Assembly (NCBI GenBank): GCA_947452415.1
Contig: CANGCT010000005.1
Location: 1 to 54,525, forward strand
Source of the DNA: Flavobacteriaceae bacterium
GTDB lineage: Bacteria; Bacteroidota; Bacteroidia; Flavobacteriales; Flavobacteriaceae
Length of the DNA: 54,525 bases
Reading direction: 5' to 3'
Positions 7,743-17,338 of this stretch are shown here, in pieces. A program made the translations under genes and the position numbers. Each line of letters begins with the position of its first letter. The stretch's first letter is position 1. The notes under the pieces were generated by a model. It was not told where the DNA came from. It saw only the letters and a program-made list of their open reading frames with translations, and ran no database searches.

Positions 7743-10700
7743 TTATTTAAAATATTCTTGAACCTTCTGGTTAAAATTGGAGCGCAAAGGTAAGGTTTGT
7801 CTGTTTAAAATCTCTACGCTATTCAAATATTCTTGCAAGCGCACAGGCAAGTCGTTTGAGCTATTTGAGAATTCCTTTTTGGAGGTTTCCGACTGGCGTT
7901 TCTTTTCCTCTCCTTGTTGTTGCACTGCTTTTTCTAATTTAAGCATTTCATATTTTACATTTAAAATCTTTTGTAAAACATCATTATTAAAACCTTTGTT
8001 TAATAATTGCTTTTCAACTTGTTTCATTTGCTCTAAGGCGTTTTGACCTTGTCCTCCGATGCCTTGTTTGTTTAATTCGTTTTGTAAGGCTTCGCGAAGT
8101 TGCTGCTGTTCTTTATAAATTTCCATGATGGCTTTAGCATCACCTTCTCCATCTTGTCCGTTTTCTCCATCAGAATTTTCTTGGCCAGAACCACCAGATC
8201 CAGATTTTCCGTCTTTCCCTTGTTTTCCTTTTCCGTCTTTTCCGCCTTCTTTTTCTCCTCCTGGTTTGTCGCCAGGGTTGTCTCCGGGTTTATCACCAGG
8301 CTTCTTACCTGGTTTACTTCCTGGTTTCATGCCGTCTTTCATTTTATCACCAAGTTCTCCTTGTTTTTTTATGATATCTGGTAATTGCGAATCTCCTCCT
8401 GATCCTTTGCCAGGAGATGGTTTGCCTTTTCCTTTACCAGAACCTGACATTTGCATGGAGATTTGCATGTTAAATAAAATGGATGCTAACATATCCGCCA
8501 ATTTATTAGAGGCACTAGTTGCAAACTGTTGGTGGGAAACGCCTTTAGAAACATCGGCATCAGCTAAGGATTGAATTGCTTTGTCAACGTTATACTGAAC
8601 ATTTCCTATTTCAGTAGTTACGCCTTCGGACATCTTAGGGTTACGAAGTGAAAGCGCGAACAAACTATCGTCAACATGCTTGAATTCTTGCTTTAAATCT
8701 TGTTGGATTTTAAGGTTTTTATTAAACGATGGTGATCCTCTTTTTAAACCTTTAAATTGTCCCATCACTGATTCTTGAGAAAAGGAATAGGCTAAAAGGT
8801 TGTCTAAAATTTGACGCAACATAGCAACATCTTCTTCCATTTGTTCTTTCTCACCCATCTCCATTTCCGACTGCATGTCTTTACTCATTTGCTTCATTTT
8901 CTTGGAAGCGCTCTTTTGTTTTGGCTTAGCACCTGCTTTAGAATCTTTCTTAAGTTCATCGGATGCTTTCTTTAAATCCTCATCAATGCTTTTTTCTTTT
9001 GGAGCAGAATCAGGAAGTTCTACTGGCGTTTTTAATTCCTTATTGTCTTTATCCAATTCTTTTAATTCTTCTTGGATTTTATCAAATTCTTTATTGATTT
9101 CTTCTTGCTTATCAGTAGAATTTTCCTTTTCGTTTTCGGATAATTTATCTTGTTTTTCTGAGAGCTTATCTAACTTATCGGCAATTTGTTCGGCTTTCTT
9201 TTCAACATAATATTTCTTAGTAAGCTCCACCAATTGTTGTAAACTTTTGGTTTGGTTTTTACTTTGTTGTTTCAACTTATCCATTTTATCAAACAACTCT
9301 TCTTTCTGTAATTTTTCGTTAAGCTTTTGCAGTTCGTCTAAAAGTTTTTTATTCTGTTCGATGTCCTTATCTACTTTATCCAAACGGTCTTTCAAGAGTT
9401 CTTTCACTTCGTCTTTCTTTTCCGTTTTAACTTTATCCAAATTCTCCTTCATTTTCTCAGCGAAGTTTTTCATCAATTCGTCTTGCTGTTTTTGTTTGTT
9501 TAAAAAGTCGTTGACTTTTTGTTGTTCTTTAAATTCAAGATTATCTTTCTCTTTACCCATTTTTTGCAACTTCTCCATCTCGTTCAATTGCTTGTCTTGG
9601 GTTTTAAGCGATTTTTCTAACGAATTAATGTTGTCGTTTTGTTGCTGTAAAATCTGATCTTCTTTTTCGGATTCGGTAGCAATTCTATTAGAGAAAGTAG
9701 AAGATTTTGTACTCTTAAAATTATGAAGTGCATCGTTATCAAAAATCTCAAAATAATATTCATACGAAACTCCTTCTTCTACTGGAAGGTTACTTGGAAA
9801 AGCAAATACAAATTGATCGTAAACATCTCGTTTAACAGCAATAGTTGCGTGTTTAGCGTTGGAAAGTTTATCCTTTGGATAATAAACTATTTGTAGCTTA
9901 GAAAGCCCATAATCGTCAGAAACTTGTCCTAATAGATAGTTTTTTTCAATTTTAAGGCTGTCTGGAGCGTTACCCACTGCAATAGTTGGAAATTGATCTT
10001 TTACTACAGATATTTGATAGTTTAACTTTTCATAATTCTGAACCTTTGAATTAGAAGTAACTATTTGATAATCGGTATTTTGGTTGATATTTTTGGATAA
10101 TAAAAATTGGTTATCTTGTTTAGCAAAAGGATATTTATCGGAAGCGTCCAACCATTCCACTTTTTGAGTTGCCAAAGTATTCATTCTCCAAGTAACACGA
10201 GTGCCTTCTGGAAGGACGGCATTACCTGTTCCTTTGATGACTTCGGCTTTTTTATTTAAATATCCAGGAAAATTTAAGACCATTTCAAAATTGGCAATAG
10301 ATGGAACGGTAACTACATTCAATTCATATTCGTTGGACGAAACGTTATTGGCCTCCACATGGAACTCTAAATTTTCTTTAGGTTTAGGGATCACGAATTG
10401 AAATTCACCCGCCTTAGTAGTTTCCATAAAATAACTTTCATCACCTATAAAGATCATAGCATTTTCTGGAACAACTTTTCCAACTGTTTTTACTTTTAAA
10501 AGGAAGTCTTGGTTTTGTTCGGTTTGTAAACTTTTGTTTAAAACTTGAAATTCAAATGGTGCAGGTGGTAAAAATTGTTCTTTATAATGCACAACACGAT
10601 TGAAACTTTGTGAAATGAGACCACTATTTCCTGATAAATAAAAGAATAGAAAAAATAATATTGGAACGATTGCCAATGGCAAAAACTTCTTATTGGTTCC

Positions 10701-11138
10701 AAAATTGACGGCATTACCAAAAGGAATCGGTTGCAGTGAATTTGCCTTTTGGTCTATAGATGCCAAAAGTAATTCGGAGGTGTTTGTGTCTTGAGATAAT
10801 TGTAAAAAATTGGTAAGCTTATCGCCTACTTCGCTAAAATGATTTCCGATAATTTTGGAAGCATCGTCGTAATTGATTCCTTTTTGAAGTTTGAACAACT
10901 TAAAAAGTGGAAACAAAATAAACCGCAACAACAAGAAAAGCTCTACGAAAATGAAAGTCCAGAATAAAATGGTTCGCGCCGTTGGCTTTAACCAGAGAAA
11001 ATATTCTACAATAAGTGTGAATAAAAAATACAACAAACCAATTCCGATGAAGAAAATAGTTCCGCGTAGTAATTCATTTGTATAAAACTTCTTAATAAAC
11101 TGTTCGAGTTTATGGTAAATTAGATTTTGATTTTCCAA
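7743..11138 (-). CDS. Large DUF4175-type membrane protein with coiled coils
   Basis: This 1131-residue protein has two membrane helices near the N-terminus (about 24-46 and 54-76), a third around 152-170, a beta-rich extracytoplasmic part (about 190-480) and a long Lys/Glu/Gln-rich coiled-coil region (about 490-760). A Gly/Lys/Pro-rich low-complexity stretch with repeats such as KPGDKPGDNPGDKPG follows near residues 940-970, then a final helical region. Size and arrangement match the DUF4175 family seen beside ybeY and mnmG in flavobacteria. The function is unknown to me; a cell-envelope role is inferred from topology only. Long open frames on the opposite strand arise from its low complexity. 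Confidence 0.75.
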   Translation of the reverse strand: MENQNLIYHKLEQFIKKFYTNELLRGTIFFIGIGLLYFLFTLIVEYFLWLKPTARTILFWTFIFVELFLLLRFILFPLFKLFKLQKGINYDDASKIIGNHFSEVGDKLTNFLQLSQDTNTSELLLASIDQKANSLQPIPFGNAVNFGTNKKFLPLAIVPILFFLFFYLSGNSGLISQSFNRVVHYKEQFLPPAPFEFQVLNKSLQTEQNQDFLLKVKTVGKVVPENAMIFIGDESYFMETTKAGEFQFVIPKPKENLEFHVEANNVSSNEYELNVVTVPSIANFEMVLNFPGYLNKKAEVIKGTGNAVLPEGTRVTWRMNTLATQKVEWLDASDKYPFAKQDNQFLLSKNINQNTDYQIVTSNSKVQNYEKLNYQISVVKDQFPTIAVGNAPDSLKIEKNYLLGQVSDDYGLSKLQIVYYPKDKLSNAKHATIAVKRDVYDQFVFAFPSNLPVEEGVSYEYYFEIFDNDALHNFKSTKSSTFSNRIATESEKEDQILQQQNDNINSLEKSLKTQDKQLNEMEKLQKMGKEKDNLEFKEQQKVNDFLNKQKQQDELMKNFAEKMKENLDKVKTEKKDEVKELLKDRLDKVDKDIEQNKKLLDELQKLNEKLQKEELFDKMDKLKQQSKNQTKSLQQLVELTKKYYVEKKAEQIADKLDKLSEKQDKLSENEKENSTDKQEEINKEFDKIQEELKELDKDNKELKTPVELPDSAPKEKSIDEDLKKASDELKKDSKAGAKPKQKSASKKMKQMSKDMQSEMEMGEKEQMEEDVAMLRQILDNLLAYSFSQESVMGQFKGLKRGSPSFNKNLKIQQDLKQEFKHVDDSLFALSLRNPKMSEGVTTEIGNVQYNVDKAIQSLADADVSKGVSHQQFATSASNKLADMLASILFNMQISMQMSGSGKGKGKPSPGKGSGGDSQLPDIIKKQGELGDKMKDGMKPGSKPGKKPGDKPGDNPGDKPGGEKEGGKDGKGKQGKDGKSGSGGSGQENSDGENGQDGEGDAKAIMEIYKEQQQLREALQNELNKQGIGGQGQNALEQMKQVEKQLLNKGFNNDVLQKILNVKYEMLKLEKAVQQQGEEKKRQSETSKKEFSNSSNDLPVRLQEYLNSVEILNRQTLPLRSNFNQKVQEYFK
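8258..8325 (-). repeat. Minisatellite-like repeat coding for KPGD units
   Basis: Within the DUF4175 gene, units of about 12 bases encode KPG(D/N/S/K) repeats in tandem. The repeat length is a multiple of three, so copy-number change would alter protein length without shifting frame. Confidence 0.6.
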
Positions 11139-11278
11139 AATTGTTAATACATTATTTATAACCGATAAAAGTAATAATTTCTAGTTAGAATAAAAGTTAA
11201 TTCTTTATTAAAGAGAAAATTTAAAAGATTTAAAAGATTAAACTAGCAACATGTAACTTTTAACTTCCAACTTCTGAT

Positions 11279-11286
11279 TATCTTTG
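11279..11286 (+). promoter_or_regulatory. -7 promoter box of gltX
   Basis: TATCTTTG fits TAnnTTTG and ends 17 bases before the gltX ATG. No TTTG is visible at the expected upstream distance. Confidence 0.5.
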
Positions 11287-11303
11287 CATCAAATTTTACT
11301 ACA

Positions 11304-12806
11304 ATGTTAAAACAAGTTCGTGTGCGATTTGCACCAAGTCCGACTGGACCTTTGCATATTGGTGGTGTTAGAACTGCCCTATTCAATTATTTATTTGCTA
11401 AAAAAAATAATGGCGTTTTCTATTTAAGAATTGAAGATACCGATCAAAATCGTTTTGTTTCTGGTGCCGAAGCCTATATTGTGGAAGCGCTAGAATGGTT
11501 AGGAATAGCCCCAAGTGAAACTGTTGGAAAGAACGAAAAATTTGGTCCTTACCGTCAATCGGAACGAAAAGAAATATACAAACAATATGCCGACCAATTA
11601 ATTAATTCCGGCTGGGCCTATTATGCCTTTGATACTGCCGAAGCTTTGGATTTGCATAGAAAACAGCACGAAGCAGATGGTAAAACCTTCATTTACAACT
11701 GGCACAATCGGGAAAAATTGGATACTTCATTAGTAATTTCTAAAGAAGAAACCGATAAACGAATTTCTGCTGGCGAAGATTATGTTATCCGATTTAAAAC
11801 TCCAGTTAATGAAACGTTGCATTTGCAGGACATCATTCGTGGCGACATAAAATTTGAAACTAATTTATTAGACGATAAAGTTTTATTCAAGTCGGATGGC
11901 ATGCCAACCTATCATTTGGCTAATATTGTAGACGATCATTTAATGGAAACTTCACATGTAATTCGTGGGGAAGAATGGTTGCCATCCATGCCGTTGCATA
12001 GTTTGTTATACAAAGCCTTTGGATGGGAAGCGCCAGAATTTGCTCATTTACCATTAATTTTAAAACCTGTCGGAAACGGAAAATTATCCAAACGCGATGG
12101 GGATAAAATGGGGTTTCCAGTATTTCCTCTAGAATGGAAAACGGAAGGTGGAATTTCATCTGGCTATAGAGAAAAAGGGTTTTTTCCTGAGGCAGTAGTA
12201 AATTTCCTAGCCTTATTAGGTTGGAATGACGGAACCGAACAAGAGATATTTACTTTGGAAGAATTGTGTGAAAAATTCGATTTGAATCGAGTGCATAAAG
12301 CGGGAGCAAAATTTGATCCAGAAAAAAATAAATGGTTCAATCACCATTATTTACAAGAACAAAGTGATGAAAGTTTGACAAAAGCCTTCGCTCCTATTTT
12401 AGTTGAGAAAGGAATTGCAACTTCTCTTGATGTACTAAAAATAGTTTCTTTAATAAAAGAACGTGCCAATTTTGTTTCTGAATTTTGGGAATTATCCGAT
12501 TATTTCTTCGTTGCTCCAACATCGTATGACGAAAAAGCATCTAAAAATTGGAAAGAAGAAACGCCAAATTTGATGCAACAATTGATTTCGGTTTTAGAAA
12601 ATATTGGAGATTTCAATTCTATAAACATCGAAACGATTGTAAAAGATTGGATGAATAAAAACGAAATTGGAATGGGAAAAGTAATGCAACCTTTTAGATT
12701 AAGTTTGGTTGGCGCTTTAAAGGGTCCTCACCTATTTGATATTATTGAAGTTATAGGAAAAGAAGAAACCATCAAACGATTAGAAAAAGCAATCGCTAGT
12801 TTATAA
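11304..12806 (+). CDS. gltX: Glutamate-tRNA ligase
   Basis: The 500-residue protein begins with RFAPSPTGPLHIGG, the class I signature (HIGG at 18-21). It has the second signature as KLSKRDGDKMGFPVFP in the middle, the typical GluRS form of KMSKS. It charges tRNA-Glu with glutamate in the cytoplasm. Length and motif order are normal. A glnS gene for direct glutaminylation lies about 2.3 kb downstream on the other strand, so this GluRS is expected to discriminate against tRNA-Gln. It has its own promoter and is divergent from the DUF4175 operon. Confidence 0.97.
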   Translation: MLKQVRVRFAPSPTGPLHIGGVRTALFNYLFAKKNNGVFYLRIEDTDQNRFVSGAEAYIVEALEWLGIAPSETVGKNEKFGPYRQSERKEIYKQYADQLINSGWAYYAFDTAEALDLHRKQHEADGKTFIYNWHNREKLDTSLVISKEETDKRISAGEDYVIRFKTPVNETLHLQDIIRGDIKFETNLLDDKVLFKSDGMPTYHLANIVDDHLMETSHVIRGEEWLPSMPLHSLLYKAFGWEAPEFAHLPLILKPVGNGKLSKRDGDKMGFPVFPLEWKTEGGISSGYREKGFFPEAVVNFLALLGWNDGTEQEIFTLEELCEKFDLNRVHKAGAKFDPEKNKWFNHHYLQEQSDESLTKAFAPILVEKGIATSLDVLKIVSLIKERANFVSEFWELSDYFFVAPTSYDEKASKNWKEETPNLMQQLISVLENIGDFNSINIETIVKDWMNKNEIGMGKVMQPFRLSLVGALKGPHLFDIIEVIGKEETIKRLEKAIASL

Positions 12807-12888
12807 TAAAAAGGAGTCTCTGTTAATTAATATTGTAACTTTTGTTGACAGCTAACGTATAATCAATACTAATCCTTAATTAAATTAT

Positions 12889-13872
12889 ATGGGACCTTTA
12901 CTTATTTTTTTATTAGTCTTCGGGCTTATTATTTTATTTTCTTCTTTTTTTACTGTAAAACAGCAAAGTGCTGTTGTTATTGAACGTTTTGGAAAATTTG
13001 AAAGCATTAGAAATTCAGGTTTGCAACTAAAAATCCCTATAATTGATCGAATTGCAGGTCGTGTTAACTTGCGAATTCAGCAATTGGACGTCATGATTGA
13101 AACTAAAACGAAAGACAACGTTTTTATTAAAATGAAAGTTTCCGTTCAGTTTAAAGTTATTCAAGAACACGTTTATGAGGCTTTTTATAAATTAGAATAT
13201 CCGCACGATCAAATTACGGCTTATGTGTTTGATGTGGTTCGTGCAGAAGTTCCGAAGTTAATTTTGGATGATGTTTTTGAAAGAAAAGACGATATTGCTA
13301 TTGGCGTAAAACGCGAATTAAACGAAGCTATGATGACTTATGGTTACGATATCATCAATACATTGGTTACTGATATTGATCCAGATATTCAAGTAAAAAA
13401 TGCCATGAATAGAATTAATGCTGCCGATAGAGAAAAAACGGCTGCCATGTTTGAAAGTGAAGCACAACGCATTAGAATTGTTGCTAAAGCAAAAGCCGAA
13501 GCCGAAAGTAAAAAATTACAAGGTCAAGGTATTGCCGATCAACGTAGAGAAATTGCTCGCGGATTGGTAGAAAGTGTAGAAGTATTAAACAATGTTGGTA
13601 TTAACTCACAAGAGGCTTCGGCATTAATCGTGATTACACAACACTATGATACTCTTCAAGCAATTGGTGCCGATACTAATTCGAATTTGATTTTATTGCC
13701 TAATTCACCTCAAGCGGCAAGTGATATGTTGAACAGCATGGTAACTAGTTTCACGGCTTCCAATATTATTGGAGAGCAAATGAAAAAACAACCTAAACGA
13801 GTGAAAAAATCAGATAACACTGCAATTGATTACAATCCATCGGATACTTCTAATCCAACAGAAGAAGTATAA
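12889..13872 (+). CDS. SPFH/Band 7 membrane protein (stomatin-like, QmcA type)
   Basis: The 327-residue protein has one N-terminal membrane helix (residues 2-22) and then the SPFH core (VVIERFGKFESIRNSGLQLK, later YVFDVVRAEVPKL). Next comes a long Ala/Glu/Lys helix (AADREKTAAMFESEAQ, about 190-235) and a hydrophilic C-terminus. Members form ring-like assemblies in the inner membrane and often regulate proteases or organise membrane domains. No NfeD partner is adjacent, so a stand-alone QmcA-like role is likely, although its substrate is unknown. A terminator follows directly. Confidence 0.88.
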   Translation: MGPLLIFLLVFGLIILFSSFFTVKQQSAVVIERFGKFESIRNSGLQLKIPIIDRIAGRVNLRIQQLDVMIETKTKDNVFIKMKVSVQFKVIQEHVYEAFYKLEYPHDQITAYVFDVVRAEVPKLILDDVFERKDDIAIGVKRELNEAMMTYGYDIINTLVTDIDPDIQVKNAMNRINAADREKTAAMFESEAQRIRIVAKAKAEAESKKLQGQGIADQRREIARGLVESVEVLNNVGINSQEASALIVITQHYDTLQAIGADTNSNLILLPNSPQAASDMLNSMVTSFTASNIIGEQMKKQPKRVKKSDNTAIDYNPSDTSNPTEEV

Positions 13873-13887
13873 GTTTATATACAAGAC

Positions 13888-13917
13888 AAAAAAAGAGGCT
13901 TAATAGCCTCTTTTTCT
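13888..13917. terminator. Bidirectional terminator between the SPFH gene and the 84-residue gene
   Basis: AAAAAGAGGC and GCCTCTTTTT flank a TTAATA loop, with A and T runs on both sides. It serves two convergent genes and overlaps the stop codon of the minus-strand one. Confidence 0.9.
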
Positions 13918-14154
13918 GTTAATATACCAATTAACTACATACGGAATTACAATCTTAAAGATTGTTCCATAAGTGCCCATAAAAAACTTTTGGTAGATAT
14001 TTCCTAAAAATGAAAACGAATTAGAAGGAAGAATACTTTCTTTCGTTTTATCTATACTAAAAAGCGTTTTTTGGTAATAGATTTCCCTTTCTAATTTCAG
14101 AATTTCTAATTCTTCTTCGATTTGTTTATAAGACGAATATTTTTTGGTTTCCAT
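13900..14154 (-). CDS. Small uncharacterised protein of the YtxH/holin-like operon
   Basis: This 84-residue protein opens with a charged helical segment (YKQIEEELEILKLEREIYYQ) and has a more hydrophobic second half ending in VVNWYINRKRGY. I do not recognise a named enzyme family; similar small proteins (DUF6327-like from memory) occupy this place in flavobacteria. It starts 2 bases after the stop of the holin-like gene, making a three-gene minus-strand operon, presumably for one envelope-associated function. The stop is inside the terminator stem. Confidence 0.6.
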   Translation of the reverse strand: METKKYSSYKQIEEELEILKLEREIYYQKTLFSIDKTKESILPSNSFSFLGNIYQKFFMGTYGTIFKIVIPYVVNWYINRKRGY

Positions 14155-14156
14155 AA

Positions 14157-14507
14157 TTAGTCGTTAAAAAATATTTCGGAGAATTTTTTAAGAATTGGAC
14201 CTTCTACAATTTTATCTTTTACTAAAAATAAAAGGAATGCCAATGCTACATAAATTCCTGCTACAATTAAAAAACCCAAAGCATAACTATTCAACAAATT
14301 GCCAATTGCCAGCGAACCGGCAATGGAAATAAAAAGTAAGGCAATCATCAAACATATTGAAATCAAGAAAAACTTGAGCATCAAAGTAGTCGATTTCATA
14401 GCTACCTTAAAACCCCAAAGTTTATAGTAAGCAATACTGCTTTCTATGTAAGCCTTGGTGTTTTCCTGAATGGCTTGGGTGTTTTCTTTTAGTTCTTCAA
14501 ATGCCAT
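14157..14507 (-). CDS. Phage-holin-family-like membrane protein (DUF1469 type)
   Basis: The 116-residue protein has a soluble N-terminal helix (ELKENTQAIQENTKAYIES) and two membrane segments (about residues 42-66 and 72-96), then a charged tail. This is the layout of the Phage_holin_3_6/DUF1469 family, which in free-living bacteria is usually not phage-related and sits with YtxH-type genes. The ATG overlaps the preceding stop by 1 base. The function is unknown; a membrane-stress or envelope role is only an inference. Confidence 0.7.
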   Translation of the reverse strand: MAFEELKENTQAIQENTKAYIESSIAYYKLWGFKVAMKSTTLMLKFFLISICLMIALLFISIAGSLAIGNLLNSYALGFLIVAGIYVALAFLLFLVKDKIVEGPILKKFSEIFFND

Positions 14508-14836
14508 TATTTCTGTAATTTGGCGTTTTCTCTTTTAAGATCGGCTAATTTTTCTTCCAAAAAAGAAATTGCTTCTTCGGCTTTATAGCTAGTATCCGAA
14601 AGTAAATTTTCAACTGTTTCTTTCAAATCGTCTTTGGTTCTAGAAAAATTTTCTTTAGTGTCTTCTTCCAAAGTTTCCCATTTGTTTCGCGCTTGATTTT
14701 TGAAGTCATCCAAACCGTCTTTTATTTTTTCTCTTGTTTTAGATCCTTTATCGGGTGCAAATAAAATTCCCAACCCCGCTCCTATTGCGGCTCCTGCCAA
14801 AAGGGCAACTACACTGCTACTTGTTTTACTTGACAT
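14507..14836 (-). CDS. YtxH-domain general-stress-like protein
   Basis: The 109-residue protein has an N-terminal Gly/Ala-rich membrane segment (LLAGAAIGAGLGILFAPDKG, about residues 10-30), then a long charged amphipathic helix with KIKDGLDDFKNQARNKWE. The GxxxGxLFAP-type sequence followed by a coiled helix is the hallmark of YtxH proteins, which are stress-induced in firmicutes. It is the first gene of a three-gene operon with two small membrane-associated proteins. Confidence 0.85.
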   Translation of the reverse strand: MSSKTSSSVVALLAGAAIGAGLGILFAPDKGSKTREKIKDGLDDFKNQARNKWETLEEDTKENFSRTKDDLKETVENLLSDTSYKAEEAISFLEEKLADLKRENAKLQK

Positions 14837-15062
14837 AATTTTTTATTTAATAATAATAAAGTTACAAAAAAAATAACGCCGCAATGTTAATATGACGTTA
14901 AAGGAGTAAAACTAATTTTAAAGCTAATTAATCAACCGAAATTTAGAAGACCTGATTTTTTATATTGAATTAATAAAATTTAATTAAAATCAATCTGTGA
15001 AAGCCAATTTTGATTGATAATTTCTATCTAAAATAAATGACAATAGGTTTTGTTAATAATAA

Positions 15063-15090
15063 GAAAAACCCACGGATAGGTGAGTTTTTC
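15063..15090 (-). terminator. Hairpin terminator downstream of glnS
   Basis: GAAAAAC and GTTTTTC plus CAC/GTG form a stem with one mismatch around a six-base loop, 25 bases past the glnS stop. Confidence 0.65.
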
Positions 15091-15115
15091 ATTTATAAAA
15101 TCTATTTTGATACAA

Positions 15116-17212
15116 TTAGATTGTTTTCAATAATTCTAAAACTGTTTTGTTTTTTTCAGAATTTTTTAATTCGCAAAGTTGACTTTGAAAATTATTCAAA
15201 TTCTCAGCATCTTCTTTTAAATTTTCCAAAACTAAAATTCTAACTGAAACCAATTGACTTTTTAAAGACATGGAATATAATTTTGTTAATGGTTCCGTTT
15301 CAATATCTTTAGAAGCAACTTTATCTGAATATTTCAAAATCAAATTAGCAAACAATAAAGCATTATTATCGTTCTTGATGTTTTTTACAATTGTATTAAT
15401 GATTAAACTATAATTATCAATACTTTTTATGTTGTCTACAATTGGTTTTAGAATGATTTCGGCAGCGGCTTCGTCTTTTTCTTTTACGTATTTATTGATT
15501 TCCTTTAAGGTATTCATCAATAAATTTTCTTCTTTTTTGCCTTTTTCTTCCCAAGCATCTTTTAATCCAACGGTTTTGTTAAAGACTAATTTAGAAGCAG
15601 TTGCATCTTTATCTACATTAAAATAACCCAATCTTTGGAACTGAAATTTATCATTAGCCTTTACAACCGCAAGGCTTGGTTCTACAAATCCTTTCACGAT
15701 TTCTAACGAAGATTTATTCATAAAATCTAAGAAGTTTTTCTCCTTGTGCGAATCGGGTGCTTCGTCAATAAACAATCTATCATAAAGTCGAACTTCGGCT
15801 TCAATGGCATGCGAAATAGAAACCCAATGCAAGGTTCCAGCCACTTTTCTTTGACTGGCTTCACTTCCGCTTCCAGAGCGAGAATCTTCATCATAAGTTA
15901 CTTGAATTTCGGTAATAACACCATTAGAATCTTTAGTAACCGATTCTCCTTTAATTATGTATCCGTTTTTAAGACGCACTTCGTTTCCGATACTTAATCT
16001 AAAAAATTTTGCAGGAGCAACTTCCAAAAAGTCTTCTCTTTCAATGTATAATTCACGAGAAAATGGCACTTTTCTAAAACCAGCAGTTTCATCTTCTTGG
16101 TTGTTTTCGGCTTCCAACCACTCTTCTTTTCCTTCAGGATAATTGGTAATTACCAACTTCACCGGATCTAAAACAGCCATAACTCTTGGTGCTGTTTTGT
16201 TTAAATCTTCGCGTAAACAAAACTCTAAAAGCGAAACGTCAATTACGTTTTCACGTTTAGCAACTCCTATCGTTTCACAGAAATTTCGAATCGATTTTGC
16301 GGTATAACCACGACGACGTAAACCAGAAATAGTAGGCATTCTAGGATCGTCCCAACCGTTTACAATATTTTCTTGAACTAATTGTAATAATTTTCGTTTG
16401 CTCATTACGGTGTAATTCAAGTTCAAACGAGCAAATTCGTATTGGTTTGGACGCACTTTTGTGTCATCATAAATTTGATCTAAAAACCAATTGTATAATT
16501 CGCGGTGCATTACAAATTCTAGAGTGCAAATAGAGTGCGAAATTTGTTCGATATAATCGCTTTCGCCATGAGCATAATCATACATTGGATAGATCTTCCA
16601 ATCGTTTCCTGTGCGATGATGATGGCGGTGCAATACTCGGTACATTATAGGATCCCGCATCAACATATTCTTAGAAGTCATGTCAATTTTTGCTCTCAAA
16701 ACGTGAGTTCCTTCTGGAAAATCACCGTTTTTCATCGCTTCAAATAAAGTCAAATTCTCTACAACGGAACGGTTTCTATAAGGACCATCCACTCCAGGTT
16801 GGGTTGGTGTTCCTTTTTGTGCTGCCATATCTTCTGACGATTGAGAATCTACATATGCTTTTCCGTTTTTAATCATCAACACAGCCCAATCGTATAACTG
16901 TTGGAAATAATCAGAAGCATAGCGTTCATCAGCCCAATTGAAGCCTAACCAAAGTAAATCTTCTTTGATAGCATCTACATATTCTTGCTCTTCTTTAGCC
17001 GGATTGGTATCATCAAAACGCAAATTTACTGGCGCATTGTAGCGTAATCCTAGTCCGAAATTCAAACAAATAGATTTAGCGTGACCAATATGCAAATAAC
17101 CATTGGGTTCGGGCGGAAAACGAAAGCGCAATTTATCTTTAGATAAACCGCTTGCTAAACTGTCTTCTATGATTTGTTCTATAAAATGAAGTGATTTTTC
17201 TTCGGTTGACAT
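15116..17212 (-). CDS. glnS: Glutamine-tRNA ligase with C-terminal extension
   Basis: The protein has the class I signature EPNGYLHIGHAKS (HIGH at 41-44), the segment DDTNPAKEEQEYV and the second signature VMSKRKL, all typical of GlnRS. It charges tRNA-Gln directly. The catalytic and anticodon-binding parts end near residue 560, as in E. coli-length enzymes (about 555). A further 140 or so residues follow, helical and rich in Lys, Asn and Leu. Some bacterial GlnRS carry a YqeY/GatB-like C-terminal domain that helps tRNA binding, and this extension is in the same place but is diverged. It is divergent from folB. Confidence 0.95.
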   Translation of the reverse strand: MSTEEKSLHFIEQIIEDSLASGLSKDKLRFRFPPEPNGYLHIGHAKSICLNFGLGLRYNAPVNLRFDDTNPAKEEQEYVDAIKEDLLWLGFNWADERYASDYFQQLYDWAVLMIKNGKAYVDSQSSEDMAAQKGTPTQPGVDGPYRNRSVVENLTLFEAMKNGDFPEGTHVLRAKIDMTSKNMLMRDPIMYRVLHRHHHRTGNDWKIYPMYDYAHGESDYIEQISHSICTLEFVMHRELYNWFLDQIYDDTKVRPNQYEFARLNLNYTVMSKRKLLQLVQENIVNGWDDPRMPTISGLRRRGYTAKSIRNFCETIGVAKRENVIDVSLLEFCLREDLNKTAPRVMAVLDPVKLVITNYPEGKEEWLEAENNQEDETAGFRKVPFSRELYIEREDFLEVAPAKFFRLSIGNEVRLKNGYIIKGESVTKDSNGVITEIQVTYDEDSRSGSGSEASQRKVAGTLHWVSISHAIEAEVRLYDRLFIDEAPDSHKEKNFLDFMNKSSLEIVKGFVEPSLAVVKANDKFQFQRLGYFNVDKDATASKLVFNKTVGLKDAWEEKGKKEENLLMNTLKEINKYVKEKDEAAAEIILKPIVDNIKSIDNYSLIINTIVKNIKNDNNALLFANLILKYSDKVASKDIETEPLTKLYSMSLKSQLVSVRILVLENLKEDAENLNNFQSQLCELKNSEKNKTVLELLKTI

Positions 17213-17231
17213 AATTATTTTGTAATTTTAG

Positions 17232-17239
17232 CAAAGATA
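17232..17239 (-). promoter_or_regulatory. -7 promoter box of glnS
   Basis: On the minus strand this reads TATCTTTG, a TAnnTTTG match ending 19 bases before the glnS ATG. No upstream TTTG is clear. Confidence 0.45.
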
Positions 17240-17338
17240 AAAATTTAGACGATAGATAATAGACGAATAGATAATAGATGTGGTTTTATTTACTTTTTTT
17301 ACTGAATACTAATAACTGAACGCTGAATACTTAAAGAT

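Noticed and set aside
8125..8574. 149-residue plus-strand open frame rich in Pro, Ser and Phe
   Set aside because: It lies wholly inside and antisense to the low-complexity part of the DUF4175 gene; its composition is the mirror of Gly/Lys-rich codons and it has no family-like features.
9247..9657. 136-residue Ser/Phe/Cys-rich plus-strand frame
   Set aside because: Antisense of the coiled-coil region of the DUF4175 gene.
14157..14507. Prophage signal from a phage-holin-like protein
   Set aside because: No other phage genes are near; this family commonly occurs with YtxH-type genes in non-phage operons.
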